NCBI GenBank assembly: GCA_965230715.1
Contig: CBDDLK010000001.1
Span: 2,046,001 to 2,110,000, forward strand
Source: JAALLB01 sp965230715
Lineage (GTDB): Bacteria; Pseudomonadota; Alphaproteobacteria; Rhizobiales; Rhizobiaceae
Direction of reading: 5' to 3'
DNA: 64,000 bases
The position numbers and the translations under genes are program-made. Below, one piece after another: positions 47,239 to 55,220 of the stretch; the first letter of the stretch is position 1; every line of letters begins with the position of its first letter. Under the pieces are notes generated by a model. It saw only the letters and a program-made list of their open reading frames with translations, did no database searches and had not been told where the DNA came from.

Positions 47239-47874
47239 ATGGACGCTATGGTAGAGAGCCTCAAAAAGGCAGAGGCGAGAAAAATCCTTCCCAAAGACCA
47301 ACGCCCTTCCCGCAAGGAAGCAGAAGATGCGGTGCGTGTATTAATGCGCTGGATCGGCGAAGACATTGAGCGCGAGGGACTGCGTGACACCCCCAAGCGC
47401 ATGGTCAAGGCGTATGAAGAATTGTTCAACGGCTATGATTTGAACGCTGAGGAAGTGCTTGGCCGCACGTTTGAGGAAGTTGCCGGTTACGACGACATGG
47501 TGTTGGTCAAGGACATTGAGTTCTACTCGCATTGTGAACATCATATCGTTCCAATCATCGGCAAGGCACATGTTGCCTATCTTCCCGACGGGCGCGTATT
47601 GGGCTTGTCAAAAATCGCTCGCACGGTAGAGATTTATGCCCGGCGTTTGCAGACCCAGGAAAGCATGACCGCGCAGATCGCCGACGCCATTGACGAAGCG
47701 TTCCGGCCACGCGGCGTTGCGGTTGTGATTGAGGCTGAACATATGTGCATGGCCATGCGCGGCATCAAGAAACGCGGTGCAACAACACTTACAACTGTGT
47801 TTCGCGGCGCATTCAATGATGATATTGTCACGCAGAACTCGTTTTTCTCGATGCTACGTGTGGGTTCGAAATAA
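47239..47874 (+). CDS. folE: GTP cyclohydrolase I, FolE type
   Basis: The 211-residue enzyme converts GTP to 7,8-dihydroneopterin triphosphate, the first step of folate synthesis. The zinc/active-site motif SHCEHHIVPIIGKAHVAYLP and the C-terminal HMCMAMRGIKK are intact. I chose the ATG at 47239 because GGAGAT lies 7 bases upstream and relatives begin MDA; an ATG at 47221 is possible. hisI follows after 50 bases on the same strand. Confidence 0.96.
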   Translation: MDAMVESLKKAEARKILPKDQRPSRKEAEDAVRVLMRWIGEDIEREGLRDTPKRMVKAYEELFNGYDLNAEEVLGRTFEEVAGYDDMVLVKDIEFYSHCEHHIVPIIGKAHVAYLPDGRVLGLSKIARTVEIYARRLQTQESMTAQIADAIDEAFRPRGVAVVIEAEHMCMAMRGIKKRGATTLTTVFRGAFNDDIVTQNSFFSMLRVGSK

Positions 47875-47924
47875 CCGAAACCAAGTGTAGCAATCCTGCT
47901 TGCAATCCATTATAGCCTGCATCC

Positions 47925-48332
47925 ATGTGTACACAGTCAATTGATAAACATGAGCTGGAAGCCGGAACGCAGTTTGCGCCACGTTTCGATGCGAACGGAT
48001 TGGTGACCGGTGTTGTCCAGGATGTCGACAATGGCGACATCCTCATGCTCGCACACATGAACCAGGAAGCCATCGACAAAACCCTTGAAACCGGTAAAGC
48101 ATGGTTTTGGAGCCGGTCGCGTCAGTCTTTGTGGATGAAAGGTGAGACTTCGGGCAATACGCTGGATGTTCGGGAAATACTCGTGGACTGTGATCAGGAT
48201 GCGCTTGTTCTAAAGGTAACGCTGGAAGGCAGTGGCGCGTGTCACACTGGTGCAAGAAGCTGTTTCTACAGAACCGTGAACCGTGATGACAACGAAGAAC
48301 AGCTTACTCATCGATCCATCAGCGTATTTTGA
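47925..48332 (+). CDS. hisI: Phosphoribosyl-AMP cyclohydrolase
   Basis: The 135-residue monofunctional HisI opens the purine ring of phosphoribosyl-AMP in step 3 of histidine synthesis. Motifs: DVDNGDILMLAHMNQEA, WSRSRQSLWMKGETSGN, and the metal-ligand run VDCDQDALVL with GSGACHTGARSCFY. The HisE (pyrophosphohydrolase) domain is not fused. Pairing with folE fits a nucleotide-ring cyclohydrolase neighbourhood that is frequent in rhizobia. Confidence 0.96.
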   Translation: MCTQSIDKHELEAGTQFAPRFDANGLVTGVVQDVDNGDILMLAHMNQEAIDKTLETGKAWFWSRSRQSLWMKGETSGNTLDVREILVDCDQDALVLKVTLEGSGACHTGARSCFYRTVNRDDNEEQLTHRSISVF

Positions 48333-48476
48333 TATTGTCTTGCCAATAGCCCGCCCGACGGTGATTTCGATGCGCGGCCCGGCTGTTTTGGACAATCAGT
48401 TGTTATCGGTAATTGGTTTTGAGACACTTTTGCCCGGATAAAGGGTTTTGTTACGAATTGTCGGATATCATGTCAT

Positions 48477-49571
48477 ATGGTTTACAAAATATGGACCACG
48501 GGTGGAACATTGAACAACGATGCTGAAAAAAAACCATCGGCAACGACAGATCAAACCGTAGTCGAATTGCCGGTTTCGCGTGCAAACGCAAATAATGGCG
48601 ATGGGCCAGACAGCACCCCTGATGCAAAACCCGTAACCAAAAAGAAACGTATCAAAGGCGTTGGCGTTGCATTGGGTGGCGGTGCCGCGCGTGGCTGGGC
48701 GCACATTGGTGTCATGCGTGCGCTGGATGATGCAGGCGTACCGGTCAGCATGATTGCCGGCACCTCTATCGGAGCCCTGGTCGGAGGCTGTTATCTTGCT
48801 GGAAAACTTGATGAACTGGAAGAATTCGCCAGGTCTGTTTCACGCAGAACCATTCTGCGGTTTATGGACTTTTCCATTGGAAGTTCAGGCCTGATTGCCG
48901 GAGACAAGCTGGCAGAAAGACTTCAAAATGCCATTGGCGACATGAATATTGAGGATCTGGACCGGCGATTTGTTGCAATAGCGACCGACATCCATAGCGG
49001 CAATGAAATCTGGCTCGAAACCGGAAATATGGCCAAAGCAATCAGGGCCTCCTATGCGCTTCCCGGGGTGTTTGAGCCGATCGTTCACTTGGGCAGGGAC
49101 ATGGTCGATGGTGCTTTGGTGAACCCGGTTCCGGTGTCTGCTTGCCGTGCCTATGAACAAAAAGTGGTAATCGCAGTGAATTTGGGCGGGGCATCTTTCG
49201 GGCGCTCAGCGGTGATCCGTTCTCCTTCACTTCAGGAAGAGATGCCCGATGACGAAGGCAAGCACTATACACCGGAACCAACATCCTGGTTGCCGTTCCT
49301 GGGTTCCAAGGATGGCAGGAAAGCCGCGAGAGAAAACCGGCTCGGCGTAACAGGTGTGATGATGGAAGCGTTCAACATCATACAGGAAAAAATTGTCCGT
49401 TCCCGATTGGCTGGCGATCCGCCGGACTTCACCATTCGACCGGATTTGGACAATATTGGCCTTGCGGACTTTCACAAGGCCGAAGAGGCCATTGCCATCG
49501 GGTACATGGTTACTGCGACAAAAATTTCGGCGCTGGAGGCCAGTGGCCTGAGAAATGCACTGGAAGGCTAA
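48477..49571 (+). CDS. Patatin-like phospholipase (RssA-type)
   Basis: The 364-residue protein has a low-complexity polar N-terminal extension of about 58 residues and then the patatin domain: oxyanion loop GGGAARGWAHIGV (residues 67-79), nucleophile Ser97 in AGTSIGALVGG, and catalytic Asp211 in MVDGALVNPVPV. Such enzymes hydrolyse acyl esters of phospholipids or act as lipases. The start (ATG at 48477) is not well supported by a ribosome-binding site; a shorter form without the extension is possible. Its stop overlaps that of the convergent rhomboid gene by 4 bases. Confidence 0.9.
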   Translation: MVYKIWTTGGTLNNDAEKKPSATTDQTVVELPVSRANANNGDGPDSTPDAKPVTKKKRIKGVGVALGGGAARGWAHIGVMRALDDAGVPVSMIAGTSIGALVGGCYLAGKLDELEEFARSVSRRTILRFMDFSIGSSGLIAGDKLAERLQNAIGDMNIEDLDRRFVAIATDIHSGNEIWLETGNMAKAIRASYALPGVFEPIVHLGRDMVDGALVNPVPVSACRAYEQKVVIAVNLGGASFGRSAVIRSPSLQEEMPDDEGKHYTPEPTSWLPFLGSKDGRKAARENRLGVTGVMMEAFNIIQEKIVRSRLAGDPPDFTIRPDLDNIGLADFHKAEEAIAIGYMVTATKISALEASGLRNALEG

Positions 49572-50299
49572 GCCTGATTTGCGTTGCGCGGATCAATCCA
49601 ACCGATCATCAAAATTCCGGCAACAAAGCCCCCCACATGTGCCTGCCAGGCGATCTGTCCAGCCGTTTCGCCGAACACTCCGCCTGAGCCCGGAAACAGA
49701 CTGCCAAGAATGTTACTGCCGAAAAGAAGGTTTGCGACCAACCAGACCGCAATAAAACCAAGGGCAGTGCGATCGCTCCAGACCTCGGTAAAGCTTAGCA
49801 GCTTGCGTCGTTGATCACCACTGATCGAAAGCGCGAACCGGCTAGCGGCTCCGAAACAGGCAGACACCCCTGCCGAAGCACCGATCATTATCAACCGGGA
49901 AGTGTCAGTTACCAGGAACTGAAACAGCGCACCAACCACAACGCCCGTTACAAACAAAACCATAAAACGTTGGTTTCCAAGTCTCTTGGCACATACGCCA
50001 CCAAACGCCAGCAACCAGAAGCTGTTGAACAGCAGATGCATCCAGTTCGCGTGTAAAAACGCATGAGTGACCGGGGTAAAAATCCGTGACCAGCCATAGC
50101 CGGCCTCAAATGCCTCTGGAGTGAAGAACACCGGGATAAACGCGAATTGCAGTATCAACGCACGATTTGCATCCTCCCCCAGCGCATACAAGCGCAACAA
50201 GTGCACCGCAAACATAATCGCAAGCAATGCGGTTACCGCGCCGGGCACATTAAAGACCGGTTGGTAGGGTTGTTCGGGTTTGTCAGGCCGCTGTTGCAT
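49568..50299 (-). CDS. Rhomboid-family intramembrane serine protease
   Basis: A 243-residue membrane protein with about six helices. The catalytic serine is Ser142 in MIGASAGVSACFG and the histidine is His221 in WQAHVGGFVAG. The preceding THAFLHANWMHLLFNSFWLL carries the conserved HxxxxHxxxN-type pattern. It cleaves substrates within the inner membrane. An in-frame TTG at 50317 would abut the terminator T run, so I prefer the ATG at 50299. Confidence 0.9.
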   Translation of the reverse strand: MQQRPDKPEQPYQPVFNVPGAVTALLAIMFAVHLLRLYALGEDANRALILQFAFIPVFFTPEAFEAGYGWSRIFTPVTHAFLHANWMHLLFNSFWLLAFGGVCAKRLGNQRFMVLFVTGVVVGALFQFLVTDTSRLIMIGASAGVSACFGAASRFALSISGDQRRKLLSFTEVWSDRTALGFIAVWLVANLLFGSNILGSLFPGSGGVFGETAGQIAWQAHVGGFVAGILMIGWIDPRNANQA

Positions 50300-50315
50300 T
50301 TGCCACCATTTTTCC

Positions 50316-50343
50316 AAAAAAAAACCTGAGGGGTTACCTCAGG
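50316..50343 (-). terminator. Intrinsic terminator upstream of the rhomboid gene
   Basis: A 7-bp GC-rich perfect stem with a 5-base loop is followed on the minus strand by T9. On the plus strand no T run follows, so it acts only leftward. A transcript must therefore originate to the right, between the rhomboid and PAS genes. Confidence 0.85.
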
Positions 50344-50415
50344 CTTCTGGTCGATCCCCGGATCATGAAAAATGATCTCTACCAGTAAAAGTTAGTGATG
50401 CTCGTTGATCACTTT
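50316..50415 (-). ncRNA. Candidate small RNA ending in an intrinsic terminator
   Basis: Reading the minus strand, three hairpins follow one another. First, GTGAT...ATCAC (about 50395-50412). Second, CTGGT plus GATCAT...ATGATC closed by ACCAG (50347-50385). Third, a perfect terminator stem CCTGAGG-TAACC-CCTCAGG (50325-50343) followed by nine T residues (50316-50324). No protein-coding frame explains them. The rhomboid start lies just downstream, so the alternative is an attenuated leader of that gene. The 5' end is not defined; no convincing promoter could be fixed between 50420 and 50600. Confidence 0.55.
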
Positions 50416-50627
50416 GGAGTGCTCGTGTTCTCTCACAGATTGCCTGCGGCTTCAACATTTACCGGTTGTTAAGGTTAATTTTTGTTCACACTTTTCTGTC
50501 CGCCTCAAAAAAGTTTCCCAAAGATGCTGAATGACAAAAGCTGGCACAATTCTTGCTCCCCTTCCCTGCAACCGCTCTGCGATTTCGCAGTGGCGCGGGG
50601 CAAAAACACATTGGGGTAGGAATTGTG

Positions 50628-51257
50628 ATGAATCGGAAATCCAGGGCTTTATATAAATATTGGAACTCAATACGAGGCACCCGCCCGGCACCGGAACGCA
50701 GTGAAATTGAGCCAAACGACATTCGCGAACTTCTTGGAGATACATTTATTCTCGAGGTCGACAGTTTCTTCAGTTCTGTGAGTTTTCGTCTTTCCGGAAC
50801 ACGCCTTTGCAATGCTTATGGTCGGGAACTGAAAGGCCTTGGCTTCATGACGCTGTGGGATGAGCAGGACAATTTTAGTGTTCAAAGCACCCTTCGCAGC
50901 GTTTATGATGAACACAGGCCGCACCTGCTTCATTCGGTTTCAGCAAACCAAAGCGGCGGAACGACCGATAGCCAGTTCCTGCTGCTCCCATTGTCGAACC
51001 AAAACTCAAGCCGCGCGCGTATTCTCGGCCTTGCGACCTGCACATACCAGTCTGACTGGTTGGGGGTCCAGCCCGTCAAGATCAACGTCCTTAGAAATAC
51101 GGTCGAGATCATTCCAGGTGAAGAACCATTCAATACCGAACAAGATACCGCGACTCTGGCACCAAACCATGTCGGCGAAAACGCTGTACGCACACCGCAC
51201 CGGAACGAGAAAAGAGTCCGGCACTTGACGGTGATCGATGGTGGGCGCAGCGAGTAG
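50628..51257 (+). CDS. PAS_5-family protein
   Basis: A 209-residue soluble protein starting MNRKSRALYKYWNSIRGTRP, with TAGGAA upstream. The run WNSIRGTRPAPERSEIEPND at the start and the FRLSGTRLCNAYGRELKG segment are hallmarks of the alphaproteobacterial PAS_5 family. No output domain is attached. The ligand is unknown; the fold suggests sensing of a small molecule or a scaffold role. The PilZ gene follows 178 bases downstream on the same strand, a pairing that suggests a shared signalling task. Confidence 0.85.
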   Translation: MNRKSRALYKYWNSIRGTRPAPERSEIEPNDIRELLGDTFILEVDSFFSSVSFRLSGTRLCNAYGRELKGLGFMTLWDEQDNFSVQSTLRSVYDEHRPHLLHSVSANQSGGTTDSQFLLLPLSNQNSSRARILGLATCTYQSDWLGVQPVKINVLRNTVEIIPGEEPFNTEQDTATLAPNHVGENAVRTPHRNEKRVRHLTVIDGGRSE

Positions 51258-51435
51258 GTGCGCACTGTTTGGCAGTTCCGGCCATTTCAGCGCCCATAAA
51301 CGGTTGCGGGTTTGCATGACCGTGCGGCAGTGAACAATTTTCTTTTGTTCGAATACGGGCTTGGATACCATTCCTTAACTTTCTGACTAAATACTGTGGT
51401 CAATGGATTCCAACAAGTTTTGAATTATTCAAACG

Positions 51436-52059
51436 ATGACCGCTGCAGCCCAGAATTCCGTCTATTTTGACGACATCACCGAAACAGAACGCCAGTTTCA
51501 GAGCGTGGATGTAACGCTATTTGGCCGTTACATGTTGGCCGACCGTCAAGAATTTCCTTGTCAAATCAAACACATGTCACCGGGAAGCGCCGTCATAATC
51601 GGCCCGCAGGTTGGCGATGTCGGCGAGACTGTTATAGCCTATATCGACCACGTGGGACGCCTTGAGGGGCAAATCCTTCGCACCTTTAATGGTGGTTTTG
51701 TAATCAGCATCGTTGCCACAGCGATCAAGCGCGACAAACTCGCCTCGAAAATTACGTGGATTGCGAACCGTCACGAATTGAATCTGCCGGAAGACCGGCG
51801 TCACGAGCGGATTGTTCCGACCACGCGCATGGCGCATATCAAGCTTGAAGATGGCCGCACCTATCGTGCCCGCATTGTTGACTTGTCGATGTCGGGCGCT
51901 GCGATCGAATTGGATGTTCGCCCGGCGATCGGAACCTTGATCTGGTTGGGAAATATGCGCGGGCGGGTCGTTCGTCACTTCTCCGAAGGCATTGCGCTGG
52001 AATTTGCAATTCTCCAAAACAAGGACACGCTGAAAGACTTTATCGCAACTGAGCGTTGA
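51436..52059 (+). CDS. PilZ-domain protein, two tandem domains
   Basis: The 207-residue protein has an intact C-terminal PilZ domain with RRHER (residues about 122-126) and DLSMSGAAIEL, which form the RxxxR...D/NxSxxG cyclic-di-GMP-binding site. The first 100 residues resemble a second, degenerate PilZ domain (VTLFGRYMLADRQEFPCQIK, HMSPGSAVI) that lacks the arginine pair. It is a likely cyclic-di-GMP effector. The partner is unknown; the PAS_5 gene upstream is a candidate. Confidence 0.87.
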   Translation: MTAAAQNSVYFDDITETERQFQSVDVTLFGRYMLADRQEFPCQIKHMSPGSAVIIGPQVGDVGETVIAYIDHVGRLEGQILRTFNGGFVISIVATAIKRDKLASKITWIANRHELNLPEDRRHERIVPTTRMAHIKLEDGRTYRARIVDLSMSGAAIELDVRPAIGTLIWLGNMRGRVVRHFSEGIALEFAILQNKDTLKDFIATER

Positions 52060-52067
52060 GTTTTGCT

Positions 52068-53231
52068 TTAGGCCGCAGACCTAAACTTCGACAACAGTAA
52101 CAGAAATACAATCGCGGCAGCATAAAGCGCTGCGATGACAAAGTAGGTAAATTCTACTCCTGCGCTATTCAGGACATACAACAAGACTGGCGTGCCGAAC
52201 AGGTTTCCGAAATTTCCGGTTTGGGCAATGAAACCATAGGCAAGAGCCCTGTCAGTAGCATCGAGATTGAGCTCCGGAACCGATCCGAAACTTCCCCCTT
52301 GCAACAGCCCAAAGACTGCAAACAGCGCGATTGGCAGCATCAAGCCAATCGCCAACGCCAAATGCAGCAATATGAATGATGTCGCCAGGGCAAACCCCAG
52401 GATCACAATTTGAAAGCTTGCTATCTTTCGGCCTAGCACGGGCACAAAAAGCAAAGACACAGCGATACTCAGCAAGGGCAAAAATCCGCCAATCCATTGC
52501 GTGTCGCTGCTCTCCAACAATGCCGGTAGCAACGCCAGAATAGAAACAAAGGTCAGGGTATAAAAAAGCCAACCTACTCCCGGTGTTGCGATATTGGGAG
52601 ATGAGTAGGTTTTGGCGTGGAGTAACAGCAGGTTTGTTCGATTGCTGTTCGGCACCACATTGCGTTGCCGGTTACCGGGTACAAGAACAATAATGATTGC
52701 AGCCATGAGCAGCATGTACCAACCGTGCCAGGAAAACAGCATATCAAGTCTGTCATTTGCAATAAATGGAATGCCTACCCACGCAACAAATGCAAATGCG
52801 ACACCAAAAAACGTGCTCCACAGTGCCATTGAAACCCCGAGCAGATGCACAGGGGCAATCTGGGCAATCAGCGTTGGTGCTGCCACTACAATTACAAGAT
52901 GCGATATCCCTTCGATCAACCTGCTTGCCAACATGGCAGAAAAGCCCGGAATTTGCGCCTGAAACAAGGATACTGCGGCACCGATCAAAAGGCCTGCAAA
53001 CAGTGTCTTTCGTTCTCCGAGCTGCCCGAGCAACCCGCCAACAACAATGCCAAGACAGCACCCTATCAGGCTGGGTATAGACAGCAACCAACCCAATTCA
53101 CTTCCCGCATCAGGATATGCCTGTTGTAAAAGCGAAAATGGCACTGCCATTTTTGCGAATTGCATCGCGGCACCGAGCCCTGCGAACCAAAGAGCAAGGA
53201 TGGTGATCAGTTTAAGGAGAGATGGAATCAT
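52068..53231 (-). CDS. Major facilitator superfamily transporter
   Basis: A 387-residue membrane protein with about 12 helices. The motif between helices 2 and 3 is GGLLGQLGERKTLFAG, the MFS motif A. The substrate is unknown. It is convergent with the PilZ gene, 8 bases away. Its codon use includes more A/T-ending codons than its neighbours, and an A/T-rich intergenic stretch follows on the right; this may hint at transfer but is not proof. Confidence 0.85.
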   Translation of the reverse strand: MIPSLLKLITILALWFAGLGAAMQFAKMAVPFSLLQQAYPDAGSELGWLLSIPSLIGCCLGIVVGGLLGQLGERKTLFAGLLIGAAVSLFQAQIPGFSAMLASRLIEGISHLVIVVAAPTLIAQIAPVHLLGVSMALWSTFFGVAFAFVAWVGIPFIANDRLDMLFSWHGWYMLLMAAIIIVLVPGNRQRNVVPNSNRTNLLLLHAKTYSSPNIATPGVGWLFYTLTFVSILALLPALLESSDTQWIGGFLPLLSIAVSLLFVPVLGRKIASFQIVILGFALATSFILLHLALAIGLMLPIALFAVFGLLQGGSFGSVPELNLDATDRALAYGFIAQTGNFGNLFGTPVLLYVLNSAGVEFTYFVIAALYAAAIVFLLLLSKFRSAA

Positions 53232-53369
53232 GATTGCAGTATAGCGCTAATTCGCATCTAAATAATCCAGTAACAATGACACCCACTTGCTTCCAACCAA
53301 AGAGCACGTTCCGTCTTCCAACCGCACGTCACTTTGCGGCGGCGCTGCCCAACACTCATTCTCTGCGTT

Positions 53370-53480
53370 TTTCTTGATTAATTTTGCGTTAATTTGATAT
53401 ATACACTTTTATTCATTTTTTATTTTATTTCTATTTATGTTTTACTTAATTTGTACTTCGCGGTTTGACTTGATGTAAAA
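53370..53480. other. A/T-rich intergenic tract upstream of the C93 protease
   Basis: This stretch is strikingly rich in T and A (for example TTTTATTCATTTTTTATTTT), unlike the rest of the window. It lies between the MFS and protease genes, which are divergent. It may hold promoters or a nucleoid-protein/MucR-type binding region. TTGACT at 53464-53469 could be a -35 element, but no good -10 follows at the right distance. Confidence 0.45.
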
Positions 53481-53522
53481 TTGTTTGTGGCAATCTGTCC
53501 TCTGTTAACGGGGATAGAAACC

Positions 53523-54107
53523 ATGAAACTTAAACAGTTCATATCAGCCTGTTGTGCCGTAGCTGTAGTGATAACAGCAAGCACACCAGCGTTCGCGGTA
53601 GGCACCGCCCACATGAAGGTGGGAAAACGCACATCGCAACCGATAGGTCACTATGAATACTGTAAACGGTATTCCTCTGACTGTCGCATCAAATCAAGAG
53701 ACAATTCCGCACCAAAACTGACCAGAAAACGCTGGCAGGAACTGGTGGAGATCAATGCCTTTTCCAACAACACTATTCGTCCTGTAACCGATGCTGAAGG
53801 TTACAACCAGGAGGAATTGTGGGCGTATCCAAAAACCTTTGGCGACTGCGAAGACTATGCGTTGATGAAACGCCACATGCTGATGCAGCGCGGTTGGCCG
53901 GCGTCAAGCCTGTTGATTACGGTTGTTCGCCAGCCAAATGGCGAAGGACACGCTGTTTTAACCGTTCGTACGGACCGCGCAGATTATGTCCTGGACAATC
54001 TGGACGGTAACATTCGTCAGTGGAATGACACACCGTACACCTTCCTGAAACGTCAAGCCGTCAGTCACTCGGGTCACTGGACTGACATAGAGGATTCAAG
54101 AAGTTAG
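53523..54107 (+). CDS. Secreted transglutaminase-like cysteine protease (C93/BTLCP family)
   Basis: The 194-residue protein has a signal peptide (residues 1-25, ACCAVAVVITASTPAFA) and the papain-like triad of the bacterial transglutaminase-like family: Cys109 in TFGDCEDYALMK, His143 in GEGHAVLTVRT and Asp158 in YVLDNLD. Relatives include LapG-type periplasmic proteases controlled by cyclic-di-GMP, but no LapD partner is present here. The start is the ATG at 53523, giving a clean signal peptide. A strong terminator follows at 54244. Confidence 0.88.
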   Translation: MKLKQFISACCAVAVVITASTPAFAVGTAHMKVGKRTSQPIGHYEYCKRYSSDCRIKSRDNSAPKLTRKRWQELVEINAFSNNTIRPVTDAEGYNQEELWAYPKTFGDCEDYALMKRHMLMQRGWPASSLLITVVRQPNGEGHAVLTVRTDRADYVLDNLDGNIRQWNDTPYTFLKRQAVSHSGHWTDIEDSRS

Positions 54108-54243
54108 ACATAAACCTTGGTGTTACATTAGCCTGTTACGCTGGACACGGAGCAGGTAGACATCGAGAAAATTGGGTTGGTATTACTTGGATTTGGCCTG
54201 GTCGATCCCCACCTACCCCCGTCCCCACAGACTAGGTCAACCT

Positions 54244-54281
54244 GGACCGGTTCACGCTTCGTGAACCGGTCCTTTTTCTTT
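54244..54281 (+). terminator. Strong intrinsic terminator after the C93 protease
   Basis: GGACCGGTTCAC (54244-54255) pairs perfectly with GTGAACCGGTCC (54261-54272) around a five-base loop, followed by TTTTTCTTT. It acts on the plus strand only; the minus side lacks a T run. The 136-base 3' region between the stop codon and this stem contains the C-rich segment CCCCACCTACCCCCGTCCCC. Confidence 0.9.
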
Positions 54282-54807
54282 ATACAATCGGCGAAACCCC
54301 TTTTGAAAACCGTTTGGCGTTTTCAATGTAGTGAGCGGCAGAGAGTTTCAGATTGTTAATTGCAGCTTGATCGAGTTCGCGCACGATCTTGCCCGGCATT
54401 CCCATCACAAGCGAATTGTCCGGAATTTCCTTGCCCTCAGGTACAAGAGCACAGGCACCCACAAGACAATTGTTGCCAATTTTCGCACCGTTCAGAATCG
54501 TCGCGCCCATGCCGATCAGCGAGTTGTTGCCAATCGTGCATCCGTGCAGCATTGCCTTGTGGCCAATCGTACAGCCTTCCCCGATGGTCAAGGGGAAACC
54601 CATGTCCGTATGCAGCACACTGTTTTCCTGAACATTGCTGCCGCGGCCGACCGTAATGGGTTCATTGTCACCGCGCAAAACGCTTCCGTACCAGACGCTT
54701 GCATCCTCTTCGACGATGATTTTCCCGATCAACACCGCCGAAGGCGCGATCCAGTGAAAACCTTTTGGCAAGGAAGGGCGATCATCGTCGAGTTGATATA
54801 GCGGCAT
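54280..54807 (-). CDS. Gamma-carbonic anhydrase-like hexapeptide protein
   Basis: The 175-residue left-handed beta-helix protein has histidines 66, 83 and 88 (SVLHTDMG, IGHKAMLHGC), matching the zinc ligands of the gamma-carbonic anhydrase/PaaY/YrdA family. Repeated hexapeptides such as IGEGCTIGHKAMLHGCTIGN and IGMGATILNGAKIG form the coil. Activity as carbonic anhydrase or thioesterase is not certain for this branch. It is the last gene on the minus strand before the terminator, 12 bases after a small membrane-protein gene. Confidence 0.92.
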   Translation of the reverse strand: MPLYQLDDDRPSLPKGFHWIAPSAVLIGKIIVEEDASVWYGSVLRGDNEPITVGRGSNVQENSVLHTDMGFPLTIGEGCTIGHKAMLHGCTIGNNSLIGMGATILNGAKIGNNCLVGACALVPEGKEIPDNSLVMGMPGKIVRELDQAAINNLKLSAAHYIENAKRFSKGVSPIV

Positions 54808-54819
54808 GGTGTTTATGGT

Positions 54820-55158
54820 TTATTGCAGGTTGAGAACTCCCATTACCATAAGCCATTGGGCAACCATTATTCCAGCGCAAAAACTCCAACTTCCCACGAT
54901 CAACACCATGGCGGCAAGTTTTCCAAAGCCAACAGAGCCATCGCCAAACCGGTCAAGCGCATGTCGGGTGGTAAGATAAGGCCCGGCAAACATGGCAATG
55001 CAGAAGCTTGTCAAAACGGCAAAACGGTTTTCAAAGCGATAATGGTAAAGGTTCTTGTCGCCGTAAAGAATAGACACCGCGTGACTTAGCACTGCAGCAA
55101 AAACAAACCCCAAAACCGGAAACAGCGATATCTGGGCAATAGCGACAAAGTTAACCAT
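54820..55158 (-). CDS. Small membrane protein of unknown function
   Basis: A 112-residue protein with three or four hydrophobic helices (SLFPVLGFVFAAVLSHAVSI, AVLTSFCIAMFAGPYLTTR, LAAMVLIVGSWSFCAGIMVA). I do not recognise a named function; relatives of similar size exist in rhizobia. It lies upstream of the gamma-carbonic anhydrase-like gene by 12 bases, so they are likely cotranscribed. It is divergent from the next membrane protein. Confidence 0.75.
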   Translation of the reverse strand: MVNFVAIAQISLFPVLGFVFAAVLSHAVSILYGDKNLYHYRFENRFAVLTSFCIAMFAGPYLTTRHALDRFGDGSVGFGKLAAMVLIVGSWSFCAGIMVAQWLMVMGVLNLQ

Positions 55159-55220
55159 ATTTTTACCAAGCTTGACGAAATTAAGAATTGATTTACCAAA
55201 TCAATGGTCAAGCAAATTTC

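Noticed and set aside
54150..54243. tRNA-like fragment in the C93 protease 3' region
   Set aside because: GGTCGATCCCC resembles a T-arm, but no acceptor, D or anticodon stems can be drawn around it.
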